Source: Flavobacterium sp. (lineage in GTDB: Bacteria; Bacteroidota; Bacteroidia; Flavobacteriales; Flavobacteriaceae). From it: DNA of 64,000 nucleotides. Within the stretch, counting starts at the first letter, position 1. The number at the start of each line of letters is the position of its first letter. The DNA lies in NCBI RefSeq assembly GCF_013823965.1, contig NZ_PNNA01000048.1, positions 1 to 64,000 on the forward strand. The letters are read 5' to 3'. A model generated the notes under the pieces. The model ran no database searches, was not told the origin of the DNA, and saw only the letters and a program-made list of their open reading frames with translations. Below are positions 34,301 through 42,405 of this stretch, one piece after another. Position numbers and translations under genes: made by a program.

Positions 34301-37300
34301 ACGAAGTACAATTTGTACCCGTTGTAGAAGAAGGAATGGTCACTTTTAACGGGATTTCGATTTGGTAAAAGTTTTGGGTAAAGTCATTTCCGAAACGAAT
34401 AAATCCAGTCATTTGATCATCACTCAAGGCGATTTCCCCCGGCAAGGATTCAGCGTGCAAAAACATTTTCAATTTTTTGAACTGTCGCATGTCAACACTC
34501 ACGTTCTTGAAAACGGCTCTTGAATCTTCCGGTTCCAGTCCATCACCTGAAATTCGCAAGGACAGTGATTGTTCATTTTGATTGATAACCGTATTATTGT
34601 TATACAATTGTTCACGTTCGACTCCAGGAGGAACAACATAATTGATGGGGCATCTATCGTTATTTTCCTGAATATTTACTGCCAATACATCTAAATTTGT
34701 ACCGTCATCAGCCACATTTACATCATTTGGATCGAGCGTGCTGGTGTATCTTCTCCAATCTCCCCTTACTAAATCCAAGGCTCCAAAACGAACGGTCACT
34801 TCATTGCTGAAACCGGTCATGAACATTCTCATGAAACGTATGGATCTAAAATCGGATATGTTTCCAATGGTGTTTTCGGGTTGCGAAACAGGAATTTTAA
34901 ATTGAAGCCATCTGGCATCCGTAACTTGCCCGTTGCTCATTGTAACTTGAGTGTTCCTGATATCGGTAATGTAATTTTGGCCAATAGCCATATTTGGTTT
35001 CACATCAATGCTGTATTCATAATAGGCATTAATGGTATTCATCGTGTTATCCTTGTTGATGTCTTCGATATCAGGCTCGGCAGATGAACCTCTATTGGCA
35101 GAGTTGATGTCTACGGCAGAGTTTCCATCGAGACCATTATAATTTTTGTATCGGTCCAAAATTCCTCCTGAAGTGTTCAAATAATAAGTGTAATCATCTG
35201 CTGCTGGATCGGGTTGCGAGGCAAAATTAGTGTAGATTGCTCCTTCATTGGCATTGGCCAAACCGTCTAATCCAACATCTTGATTGGTTCTATTGGCGGC
35301 ATTGGCATCAAAAGCATAAATTAAGGATTGAGAAGCCGGAACATCACCCCAAAGTGGTCTTGGATTAACCAATATTTGATCTGGACCAAGTCCGTTTTCA
35401 TATTGTTTTCTTCCATCTTTCAAAACATCTTCTGATATTTCTCCTAAATTGAAATAGATTTTACCCGTATTCGTAGTTGGAATCTGACCATTCCCCACAT
35501 AAGGATCCAAAACCCAAAACTGGATGTATTCCACATTTCCTTGTTCAAAATTCGTGGAATTTAAAGAACGCATAATTCCTCCAAAATTTTCTCTTGGGTT
35601 TGAATCAATGCTTGAGCTATTATTGTATTGTCCTCTCTCGGAAGGGAAGTAACTTAAATCCAGAGTGTTTATAACTTGCGATTGTCCTTGTGCTATATCG
35701 GTTAGCGGATAAAGTTCTTCGCTAAAAATTCTTCTAGTGGTATTCGACGACAAATCGTCATTTGAAATTCCCGATGGTTTCTGGGTGTAAAATATGGGAT
35801 CAATGGTGTACCAAGCTAATTTGGCTCTTTTGAATCCGTAACTCAAATCGTTGGCAGATGCGTTAAAATTATACTGGCTTTCTGCATCGTTTAATGGTGT
35901 TGATGCTAAACTCCAAGCATAAGCAGAACGCATGTCTATCGTGGATTGTGAACCTTCAAAATCATCCACATATATGGTTGCTTCTCCCTGAAAGCTATCT
36001 CCTTTTGGCGTTTCTGGTTGCAAAAATGCAATTTCTCCCCTTACCGAAATATTGGAAGGAACATCCGTATCCATATTTGGTAATTTATTGACCAATCGGG
36101 TCAAAAAGGGAACTTCCGATGAATAATTCGTGTTGAATCCGAAAATATTATTGTTTACCGATTCTTGTCCAAAACCAGATTTCTGCGTGAATGGTCTTTC
36201 ATTTAATTTCAAGAAAGTGGCTCCAACCAAGAATTTATCGGAGATTTGATGTTCCACATTAACTCCAAAAAAACGTTTGGTTTGTTGCCCAAAAACAGAG
36301 TTGTTTTCCAATGAAACATTAATTGGCGTGTTCGAAGCTTGAAGCGAAGGATCTAAAATTTGAACTCTTCCCAACTGATAATTCACGCTATAATCAATTC
36401 CTTCAACCAAAACTCTACCGCCAGCCGTAACAACTACTGAACCTCTGGGAACATTGAAAGCGCCAATGGGAATTCCCTCGCCACCAGTGGATTTATACTT
36501 CCCTCTTAAAAGGAATTTATTTTTGTCGCTATCCTGCAATGCTCCAGATTGCGTGTTGGAATACATGTTTCTAAACACGTATTTCTTTTGATTTGGATTG
36601 TAGGTATTGACATCTTTGTAGTTTTCTCCCGCACCAATGTTTGCTAATTTGGAAAACAACAATTCTCCAAATGGCTCTTTGTTTGTAAATATTATTCTAC
36701 CATTTTGGGTATCTATGGTCAATCCTTGCATGAAATCGAAGAAACCGTCTCCACCCGCTTGTGGGTCATTGTTAAAATTGAGTTTGTCTAAATTGAATAC
36801 TTTAAGCAAAGGTGTTTCGGCAACTTCATTTTCGGGCAACGGACTTGAAGGAAAAGAACTTCCGGATACCGGCGTGATATAATTTAATGGAGATGGATCG
36901 GTGTAAAGAATGTTGAATCTAAAATTTTCTTGTTTCAGCTGATATGCTCCCGGAATTTGATAAATGTTTTTCATCATCAGGTTCCAAACCGGATTTTTGA
37001 CATTGGTCAAATTACTTTTCAACATTTTCAATACCAAACTTTGCGTGATGATGGCTTGATCCGAAGGAGTGGTTCCAGAAACAATGGTTGCATCAACACC
37101 GTCATTACCAAACTCACCCACTTGGTAAACTTGGTCCCCAATGGTGTATTGATAGGCTACAGCCAAAACTTCGTCATTGGCCAATCTTTGTTGTAACGAA
37201 ATGTAACCCAATTGAGGATGAAATGTGTATTCGTTTGCCGTTAATTTTCTGGCATTTTCCAATTTGGAATAATCCGCTCCTTCATTGACGGTGGTATTAA

Positions 37301-38570
37301 ATCCAGCACTTGAAGTAGCTATTTCCCTAATATTACTGTTCAACAAACCTGTTCCAGCAACAATTTGCGCAGGATCGTAATCATTATTCGAGTTATCGGA
37401 AGGCGAATCGGCTGGTTTATTAAACATTCCCGTGGAAGGGTCTAACACAACCACCTCACTGTCTTGCAAACCTGTCAATTGTGACTCTCCCAAATCCTGA
37501 AGTGCAATAATATTTCTTAGATTGTTTCCTGTCGTGGTATTGACGCGATTTTGCTTGTTGGTAACCCAAATTTCCAATCTGGAAATCTGGACTCTACTGT
37601 CTATAAATGGGTAATTTTTTAAGGCCGCATCGTATTTATTTCTAAAATATTGCGAAAGAAAAAAGTGTCTGTCGTTATCATAATCCAGCGCAAACATTTC
37701 AAAATCCTGAACCGTTCCACCACCTTCGGCAACAACTGTTTTGGTTTGTGATTTTTGTTCTGAAAAGACGCCCGTGATGGATGTTTTGCCAAATTGCAAT
37801 TTGGTTTTTACGCCAAAAAGGCTTTGAGCTCCTTTAATCAAGGAACTATTCAAAGGCATGCTTACATTTCCGACTTCAATTTTTTGAACAATATCGTCTT
37901 CTGAAGGAGCATATTCCAACTTGATCAAGTTTTGAAATGCAAAGGTGGATTGGGTGTCATAATTGACATTGACATTCAATCGAGTTCCTACTTTCCCCAT
38001 CAAACTCATGCTTATTCTTTGATTAAAATCAAAAGAAGTGGTAGATCTGTTTCTGGGAGAAAATGCGGGATTGTCTTGTTTTGTATAGCGAGCTCCAAAG
38101 TCCATTTCTATGGATCCAGTGGGTTTTACATCGATGGTGTTACTGCCAAAAATAGATTCAAAAAGTCCTGACTTGACATAATATCTGGGCAACAAATCTT
38201 TTTTGGCATCTTCGCTACCGTCTTTTTTACCGTCAATAGCGTCTAATTTTTGCTTGAAATAGTTGCGCATCGATTCCTTTCTCACTAAATCTTCGTATTC
38301 TTTTGGCGTTAAAATAGTGGGATAATTAGTCGGGAAATCATCTATGGTTTTAGTGTAAACATACATCCCGGTAGCAGGATCAAAAGCATAGGATTTAAGG
38401 ATACTTTGAGGGTCTTTTATTTGAATTTTTCCTGTGGAAAATCCAGTATTGGTCGTATCCTGAGCCACTGGCGTCACCTGGGCTTGGGAAACAAAACCGC
38501 CAAACAGAACTAACAAAAAGGTACAAATTTTACGCACGAATTGGTTCTTTTTAAAATATTGTATTTTCAA
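31362..38570 (-). CDS. sprA: SprA, T9SS outer-membrane translocon channel
   Basis: At 2402 residues this is the size and plan of SprA (called Sov in Porphyromonas), the giant 36-stranded beta-barrel through which T9SS cargo crosses the outer membrane. The signal peptide is about 1-31 (...GGFVSQAQ). Family landmarks include YVYTKTIDDFPTNYPTILTPKEYE near residue 70, GSIEMDFGARY with FDFNQRISMSLMGKVGT, plug-type segments, repeated GDWRRYTS and EVWFNELRVAD motifs, and a C-terminal barrel ending TLRYNFGN. It begins 3 bases after ruvA's stop and shares that transcript. It is complete and unbroken. The adhesin encoded at 45337-57147 is an expected substrate. Confidence 0.97.
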   Translation of the reverse strand: MKIQYFKKNQFVRKICTFLLVLFGGFVSQAQVTPVAQDTTNTGFSTGKIQIKDPQSILKSYAFDPATGMYVYTKTIDDFPTNYPTILTPKEYEDLVRKESMRNYFKQKLDAIDGKKDGSEDAKKDLLPRYYVKSGLFESIFGSNTIDVKPTGSIEMDFGARYTKQDNPAFSPRNRSTTSFDFNQRISMSLMGKVGTRLNVNVNYDTQSTFAFQNLIKLEYAPSEDDIVQKIEVGNVSMPLNSSLIKGAQSLFGVKTKLQFGKTSITGVFSEQKSQTKTVVAEGGGTVQDFEMFALDYDNDRHFFLSQYFRNKYDAALKNYPFIDSRVQISRLEIWVTNKQNRVNTTTGNNLRNIIALQDLGESQLTGLQDSEVVVLDPSTGMFNKPADSPSDNSNNDYDPAQIVAGTGLLNSNIREIATSSAGFNTTVNEGADYSKLENARKLTANEYTFHPQLGYISLQQRLANDEVLAVAYQYTIGDQVYQVGEFGNDGVDATIVSGTTPSDQAIITQSLVLKMLKSNLTNVKNPVWNLMMKNIYQIPGAYQLKQENFRFNILYTDPSPLNYITPVSGSSFPSSPLPENEVAETPLLKVFNLDKLNFNNDPQAGGDGFFDFMQGLTIDTQNGRIIFTNKEPFGELLFSKLANIGAGENYKDVNTYNPNQKKYVFRNMYSNTQSGALQDSDKNKFLLRGKYKSTGGEGIPIGAFNVPRGSVVVTAGGRVLVEGIDYSVNYQLGRVQILDPSLQASNTPINVSLENNSVFGQQTKRFFGVNVEHQISDKFLVGATFLKLNERPFTQKSGFGQESVNNNIFGFNTNYSSEVPFLTRLVNKLPNMDTDVPSNISVRGEIAFLQPETPKGDSFQGEATIYVDDFEGSQSTIDMRSAYAWSLASTPLNDAESQYNFNASANDLSYGFKRAKLAWYTIDPIFYTQKPSGISNDDLSSNTTRRIFSEELYPLTDIAQGQSQVINTLDLSYFPSERGQYNNSSSIDSNPRENFGGIMRSLNSTNFEQGNVEYIQFWVLDPYVGNGQIPTTNTGKIYFNLGEISEDVLKDGRKQYENGLGPDQILVNPRPLWGDVPASQSLIYAFDANAANRTNQDVGLDGLANANEGAIYTNFASQPDPAADDYTYYLNTSGGILDRYKNYNGLDGNSAVDINSANRGSSAEPDIEDINKDNTMNTINAYYEYSIDVKPNMAIGQNYITDIRNTQVTMSNGQVTDARWLQFKIPVSQPENTIGNISDFRSIRFMRMFMTGFSNEVTVRFGALDLVRGDWRRYTSTLDPNDVNVADDGTNLDVLAVNIQENNDRCPINYVVPPGVEREQLYNNNTVINQNEQSLSLRISGDGLEPEDSRAVFKNVSVDMRQFKKLKMFLHAESLPGEIALSDDQMTGFIRFGNDFTQNFYQIEIPLKVTIPSSTTGTNCTSLSAEAVWPAENEIDLSLALLTQLKIKAMGIDPNTLPADGIYYQDEDELDPSLAGKSNKLRLGIKGNPNFGLVRNLMLGVKSDETHQDTKGEVWFNELRVADMDNSKGMAAILNVDSNFADFANVSATGRKSTIGFGALEEGPNERSREDVQQYNIVANLSLGKLLPPKWKITLPFNYAVGEETITPEYDPFNQDIKLKQLLDYTADATERENIKSRAVDYTKRQSINFIGVRKERGEEQKQHIYDPENFTFSQSFNEVERHDFEIEDYVDQQANTAIDYAYSFQPKSVEPFKKTEFMKKSSYWKLLSDFNFNYLPSNITFNTNINRQYNRQQFRQVDVEGIGIDPMYRRNFAFNYQYGFNFNLTKSLKLNYTASSSNIVKNYMNEDNVPIDSFTIWDSYWDIGDSNQHMQQLVVNYEIPIDKIPFLGFIKSNYNYTSDYSWQRASVAMSEINIGGVDYNLGNTIQNASSHILNATFTMDTFYKYIGLTKKSQLKTSPKAVAPKPGEKVANTNLQVSRENNFLNGLVGVLTSVKNIQSSYTKNSGTVLPGYTPGIGFFGSSRPSLGFVFGSQDDIRYEAAKNGWLTDYPDFNQNYSQVSNEVFKTTANLDLFPDFKIDLTLDRSYSENFSEQYDVSNGQYNARSPYSFGSFSISTILLKSSFLSSDENGSVSFDDFRENRLIVANRLAIKRGIDISNPANIDADGFPKGYGKNNQAVLLPAFLAAYTGGEVMFGNHSNKGASDVSLGIFKSFPIPNWAIKYNGLMRYAFFKKNFKRFSLQQNYRASYTINAFRSNFEYDKTPNGVDASGNFLNPTIMSNVNLVEQFNPLVRMDFELVNSLKVLTEVKKDRALSMSFDNNLLTEVKGIEYVVGLGYRIKDVIFSSQLADNPTGIIKSDVIIKADVSYRNNKTIVRYLDYDNNQLAGGQNVWSLKLTADYSFSKNLTAIFYYDHAFSQAVISTSFPLTNIRSGFTLRYNFGN

Positions 38571-38573
38571 CTT

Positions 38574-39155
38574 TTATAAGTTTTTTAAAGCTTGCTTAAT
38601 AATATATTCAACAGAACTATCTGGGGCTTCTTTTATGATCTTCTCCACTATCCTTTCAGAGGCTTTTCGAACAAATCCCAAAACCTCCAAAGCAGATAAC
38701 GCTTCATCTCTGTTTGTATTGTTTTGTGACATCGAAACTTCATCTAAATCGTACAGCTTTAGTATTTTTTCTTTTAAATCCAATATTACTCTTTGGGCTG
38801 TTTTACTTCCAATTCCTTTTATCGATTGAATCGTAACCACATCGCCGGATGCAATTGCATTCGTGATTTGTTTTGGATCCAATGAAGACAACATGGTTCT
38901 GGCTATACTGGCTCCAATTCCAGAAACAGACAATAGTAATTTAAAAATTTCCCTTTCTGATTTTTCCACAAAACCAAATAATGTATGTGCATCTTCCTTG
39001 ATTTGAAGATGTGTAAACAATTTTATGAAATCTGTAGCTGGAAGCAAGGAATAGGTATGCAAGGATATGTTCACGTGATACCCCACTCCGCCGCAATCTA
39101 TAACCACTTGTGTTGGCGATTTTTCTACTAATTTTCCTTGCAAATGTGCTATCAT
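38574..39155 (-). CDS. ruvA: Holliday junction branch migration protein RuvA
   Basis: A 193-residue protein with an N-terminal OB fold (MIAHLQGKLVEKSPT..VIDCGGVGY), a tandem helix-hairpin-helix region (LLSVSGIGASIARTMLSSL and IQSIKGIGSKTAQRVILDLKEKI) and a C-terminal domain that contacts RuvB (about 145-193). It recognises the Holliday junction and directs the RuvB motor, whose gene lies at 62761-63783 instead of next to it. sprA follows 3 bases later. Confidence 0.96.
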   Translation of the reverse strand: MIAHLQGKLVEKSPTQVVIDCGGVGYHVNISLHTYSLLPATDFIKLFTHLQIKEDAHTLFGFVEKSEREIFKLLLSVSGIGASIARTMLSSLDPKQITNAIASGDVVTIQSIKGIGSKTAQRVILDLKEKILKLYDLDEVSMSQNNTNRDEALSALEVLGFVRKASERIVEKIIKEAPDSSVEYIIKQALKNL

Positions 39156-39174
39156 CCCTGAATTTTATATCCTT

Positions 39175-39182
39175 CAAATATA
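39175..39182 (-). promoter_or_regulatory. -7 promoter element of ruvA-sprA
   Basis: TATATTTG on the - strand matches TAnnTTTG, 19 bases before the ruvA ATG, the same spacing as at nfu. It is the only candidate promoter seen for the ruvA-sprA unit. No -33 TTG at consensus distance. Confidence 0.45.
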
Positions 39183-39244
39183 ACAAAACTTAATCTTTGG
39201 GAAAATTTTAATGGGAAAAATAAACAATCTTATTAAAAAACATA

Positions 39245-39311
39245 TCATTCCGACGAAAGAGAAAGCGCATTAGTTACTCACTTGGTGCAATTTTTCCTTC
39301 GTCAAAATGAC
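39245..39311. repeat. Palindromic intergenic element, copy 2
   Basis: Left arm TCATTCCGACGAAAGAGAAA and right arm TTTTTCCTTCGTCAAAATGA form an imperfect inverted repeat separated by an AT-containing centre (CGCATTAGTTACTCACTTGGTGCAA). The arm ends CATTCCGA and TTCGTC-AATGAC are shared with the element at 11964-12015. It lies downstream of maeB (stop at 39363). Confidence 0.6.
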
Positions 39312-39362
39312 TAAAAACCATAAGATTCATAAGACTTTATCAATCCCTATTTTACCCAAAAA

Positions 39363-41654
39363 TTATTTTTCGTTTTTGGCTTTTTTCTTTTCTTTTTCCT
39401 GAGCATCAATGACTGCAATTGCTGCCATATTGACCATTTCTTCCACGCTTGCTCCCAGTTGAAAGATGTGAACTGGTTTCCCCATTCCCAACATAATTGG
39501 GCCAATGGAATCTACTTTGTTTAATTCTTTCAAAAGTTTATAAGTAATGTTGGCTGCTTCAAGATTAGGAAAAATCAGGGTATTTACTTTTTTACCGGCT
39601 AATTTGGAAAAAGGAAACTTGGCTTTCAACATTTCGGGATTTAAAGCAAAATCAGCTTGAATTTCTCCATCAATTACCATTTCTGGATGATTTTCATGTA
39701 AGTAGCGCACTGCTTCTCTCACTTTTGAAGCACTATCATTGCTTGAAGATCCAAAATTTGAAAAAGAAATCATGGCAATTACCGGTTCAATTCCAAACAT
39801 TCTGGCAGTATTTGCGGTCATGATGGCGATTTTTGCCAAGTCATTGGCTGATGGATTTACATTTATGGCAGTATCCGACAAAAACATTGGACCACGATTC
39901 GTCATCATCAAGTTTGTTGTGGCAACAAGAGAAACACCTGGCGCTTTGTCGATCAATTGCAACATGGGTTTCACCACTGATGGATAACTTCTGGTATGTC
40001 CTGTAACCAATGCGTCTGCTTCGCCTTCATTGACCATCATGGCCGCGAAATAATTTCTTTCACGCATTAAATTCTGGGCATCATATAATGATATTCCTCT
40101 TCTTTGTCTGGTATTCCAATAGGCTTTTGCAAATTTATTTCTTCTTGTTTCCTCTTCGCTTGTTTTTGGATCAATAATTGGAACTTCGGCATCAAAGCCC
40201 ACTTCTTTTTTCAATTCCAAAATGATGTTCTTTTTACCCAATAATATAGGAAACCCTATTCCTTCTTCAAATACGATTTGTGCCGCTTTAAGTACATCGA
40301 GATGTTCTGCTTCGGCAAAAACAATTTTCTTTGGATTGGTTTTGGCTCTGTTGGCAATTAATTTCACCATTTTATTGTCAGTCCCCAAACGTTCTAAAAG
40401 TTCATCTTCATACTTTTTCCAATCGTGAATAGGATTTAAAGCAACGCCTGATTCCATCGCTGCTTTTGCTACAGCTGGAGCAACAACGGTTATCAACCTA
40501 GGATCAAAAGGAGATGGAATGATATACTCACGACCAAAAGTCAGCTTGGTAGCACCATAAGCAATATTGACTTGTTCCGGAACATGTTCTTTTGCCAAAG
40601 CTGCCAAAGCTCTTGCAGCTGCCATCTTCATTGTTTCATTAATTTTTGTGGCACGAACATCTAGAGCACCACGGAAAATATAAGGAAAACCAAGCACGTT
40701 GTTTACTTGATTAGGATGGTCAGAACGTCCTGTTGCCATAATAACATCTTTTCGAGTGGCAATGGCTAGATTATAATCGATTTCCGGAATTGGATTTGCC
40801 ATTGCAAAAACGATTGGATTTTTAGCCATTCCCAACAACATTTCTGGAGTCATGATATTCCCTGAGGACAATCCCAAGAAAATATCAGCATCTACCAAGG
40901 CTTCTTCAAGGCTAATTCCTTTTATGTCCTTGGCATATTTTTGTTGCAAAACAGATAAAGAAGGATTGTCTTTTGTCAAAAGTCCTTTACTGTTGAACAT
41001 GTAAATGTTTTCTAATTTTACACCAAGTAAAATATACATGTTTGCACAGGCAAGAGCTGCTGAACCTGCTCCAGAAACTACCATTTTTAAATCTTCGGCT
41101 TTCTTGTCTGCTAATTCCAAGGCATTTATCAAGGCTGCCGATGATATGATTGCCGTTCCGTGCTGATCATCATGCATTACCGGAATATTCAATTCTTCGA
41201 CTAATCTGCGTTCAATTTCAAAAGACTCGGGAGCTTTGATGTCTTCCAAGTTAATTCCTCCAAAAGTTGGTGCTATATTTTTAACGGTTTGAATAAATTC
41301 TTCTATGTCTTTGGTTCCAATTTCAATGTCGAACACGTCAATTCCCGCAAAAATTTTAAACAACAGTCCTTTGCCTTCCATTACAGGCTTAGATGCTTCT
41401 GGGCCAATGTCACCTAGTCCTAAAACGGCGGTTCCATTTGAGATTACTGCAACCAGATTCCCTTTGGCAGTGTATTTATAAACATTATTGACGTCTTTGG
41501 CGATTTCCAAACACGGTTCGGCAACACCCGGCGAATATGCCAAAGACAAATCCCTTTGAGTTGCATATTTTTTGGTTGGAATTACTTGAATTTTTCCTGG
41601 AGTAGGTTTTGCATGATACAATAATGCTTCCCTTCTTTTGCTGTTCTTGTCCAT
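39363..41654 (-). CDS. maeB: NADP-dependent malic enzyme with phosphotransacetylase-like C-terminal domain
   Basis: A 763-residue protein of the MaeB type. The N-terminal malic enzyme domain (about 1-425) oxidatively decarboxylates malate to pyruvate; it shows SLAYSPGVAEPCLEI, NGTAVLGLGDIGPEASKPVMEGK, MHDDQHGTAI and VVSGAGSAALACANMY. The C-terminal phosphate acetyl/butyryltransferase-like domain (about 430-755) is usually regulatory and not catalytic in this family. It has its own promoter element at 41679-41686 and ends at the palindromic element. Confidence 0.95.
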   Translation of the reverse strand: MDKNSKRREALLYHAKPTPGKIQVIPTKKYATQRDLSLAYSPGVAEPCLEIAKDVNNVYKYTAKGNLVAVISNGTAVLGLGDIGPEASKPVMEGKGLLFKIFAGIDVFDIEIGTKDIEEFIQTVKNIAPTFGGINLEDIKAPESFEIERRLVEELNIPVMHDDQHGTAIISSAALINALELADKKAEDLKMVVSGAGSAALACANMYILLGVKLENIYMFNSKGLLTKDNPSLSVLQQKYAKDIKGISLEEALVDADIFLGLSSGNIMTPEMLLGMAKNPIVFAMANPIPEIDYNLAIATRKDVIMATGRSDHPNQVNNVLGFPYIFRGALDVRATKINETMKMAAARALAALAKEHVPEQVNIAYGATKLTFGREYIIPSPFDPRLITVVAPAVAKAAMESGVALNPIHDWKKYEDELLERLGTDNKMVKLIANRAKTNPKKIVFAEAEHLDVLKAAQIVFEEGIGFPILLGKKNIILELKKEVGFDAEVPIIDPKTSEEETRRNKFAKAYWNTRQRRGISLYDAQNLMRERNYFAAMMVNEGEADALVTGHTRSYPSVVKPMLQLIDKAPGVSLVATTNLMMTNRGPMFLSDTAINVNPSANDLAKIAIMTANTARMFGIEPVIAMISFSNFGSSSNDSASKVREAVRYLHENHPEMVIDGEIQADFALNPEMLKAKFPFSKLAGKKVNTLIFPNLEAANITYKLLKELNKVDSIGPIMLGMGKPVHIFQLGASVEEMVNMAAIAVIDAQEKEKKKAKNEK

Positions 41655-41678
41655 TATTTTAATTTTTATTCGGTATTA

Positions 41679-41686
41679 CAAAGATA
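41679..41686 (-). promoter_or_regulatory. -7 promoter element of maeB
   Basis: TATCTTTG on the - strand matches TAnnTTTG, 24 bases before the maeB ATG. It lies between the tandem hairpins (41706-41788) and the gene, so maeB is transcribed separately from the CBS gene. No -33 TTG. Confidence 0.45.
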
Positions 41687-41705
41687 TTAAGACTTGATTT
41701 AAAAA

Positions 41706-41744
41706 GGATGCATTCAGACTATTGATTTGTAAAAAAATGCATCC
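41706..41744 (-). terminator. Second of two tandem terminator-like hairpins after the CBS gene
   Basis: GGATGCATT (41706-41714) and AATGCATCC (41736-41744), a perfect 9-bp inverted repeat with a 21-base loop, are followed on the - strand by TTTTT. The long loop makes it weaker than its neighbour at 41757-41788, just upstream of it in transcription. Confidence 0.5.
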
Positions 41745-41756
41745 AAAATTTGTATA

Positions 41757-41788
41757 CAAAAAAATAGCTGCACTAATTTGCAGCTATT
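41757..41788 (-). terminator. Terminator after the CBS gene
   Basis: AATAGCTGCA (41763-41772) and TGCAGCTATT (41779-41788) form a perfect 10-bp stem with a 6-base loop, followed by T7 on the - strand. It lies 24 bases past the CBS stop codon. Confidence 0.85.
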
Positions 41789-41811
41789 TGTGATTGTCAA
41801 TTTACTTACTT

Positions 41812-42237
41812 CTATTGTGAAATATAAGAATCCAAATGTTTGATGGTTTCTTTCTGTATTTCGATTATTGATTTTACTACGTCGCTTATGGATATGATCC
41901 CGATTATCACGTTGTTTTCTATAACAGGCAAGTGTCTTACTCTTTTTGTATCCATTAATTCCATACAATATTCGAGGTTGTCAGATGGTTTTACAGTGAC
42001 AACATTTTCTTCCATAATTTCATAAACGAATGTTTTCTTGGAAGATTTTGCTTTCAAGGCAATTTTTCTGGCATAATCTCTTTCAGACAAAATACCTTTT
42101 AACACCGTGTCTTCTATAATTAAAATAGCTCCAATATTTTTTTCGCTCATCACTCCTAAAGCTTCAAATACCGTAATTGTTGACGGCACTGAATATACTT
42201 CTTTCCCTTTTTTGGCTAATATTTGATTTACTGTCAT
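41812..42237 (-). CDS. CBS-domain protein
   Basis: A 141-residue protein consisting of two CBS motifs (about residues 8-60 and 72-130), with GAILIIED.VLKGILSERDYARKI and VRHLPVIENNVIIGIISISDVVKSII as the second-strand/helix units. Such stand-alone pairs bind adenosine nucleotides and act as energy or metabolic sensors, but the ligand cannot be assigned. It is a single gene flanked by an AT-rich leader and two tandem terminators. Confidence 0.92.
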   Translation of the reverse strand: MTVNQILAKKGKEVYSVPSTITVFEALGVMSEKNIGAILIIEDTVLKGILSERDYARKIALKAKSSKKTFVYEIMEENVVTVKPSDNLEYCMELMDTKRVRHLPVIENNVIIGIISISDVVKSIIEIQKETIKHLDSYISQ

Positions 42238-42357
42238 GATAGAATTAATTTAATTGATTATAAAAATAAAAAAAAACATGAAACAAACCGCACATTATTT
42301 TAATTTATTCTTTAATATAAAATCTATCTAAATACCAAGCCTCAATTGATGCCAAAA

Positions 42358-42388
42358 AAAAACCTCTCCAAAAGGAAAGGTTTTTTTG
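42358..42388 (-). terminator. Terminator after the adhesin-PorP-OmpA operon
   Basis: On the - strand AACCTTTCC TTTT GGAGAGGTT (one T-G wobble) is followed by TTTTTTT. It lies 24 bases after the OmpA gene. The mismatch is a wobble pair only on the - strand, which supports that orientation. Confidence 0.8.
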
Positions 42389-42405
42389 TATAAAAACAGT
42401 TGTAT

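Noticed and set aside
41714..41968. 84-residue open frame overlapping the CBS gene terminator
   Set aside because: It overlaps the real CBS gene in another frame and runs across two terminator hairpins.
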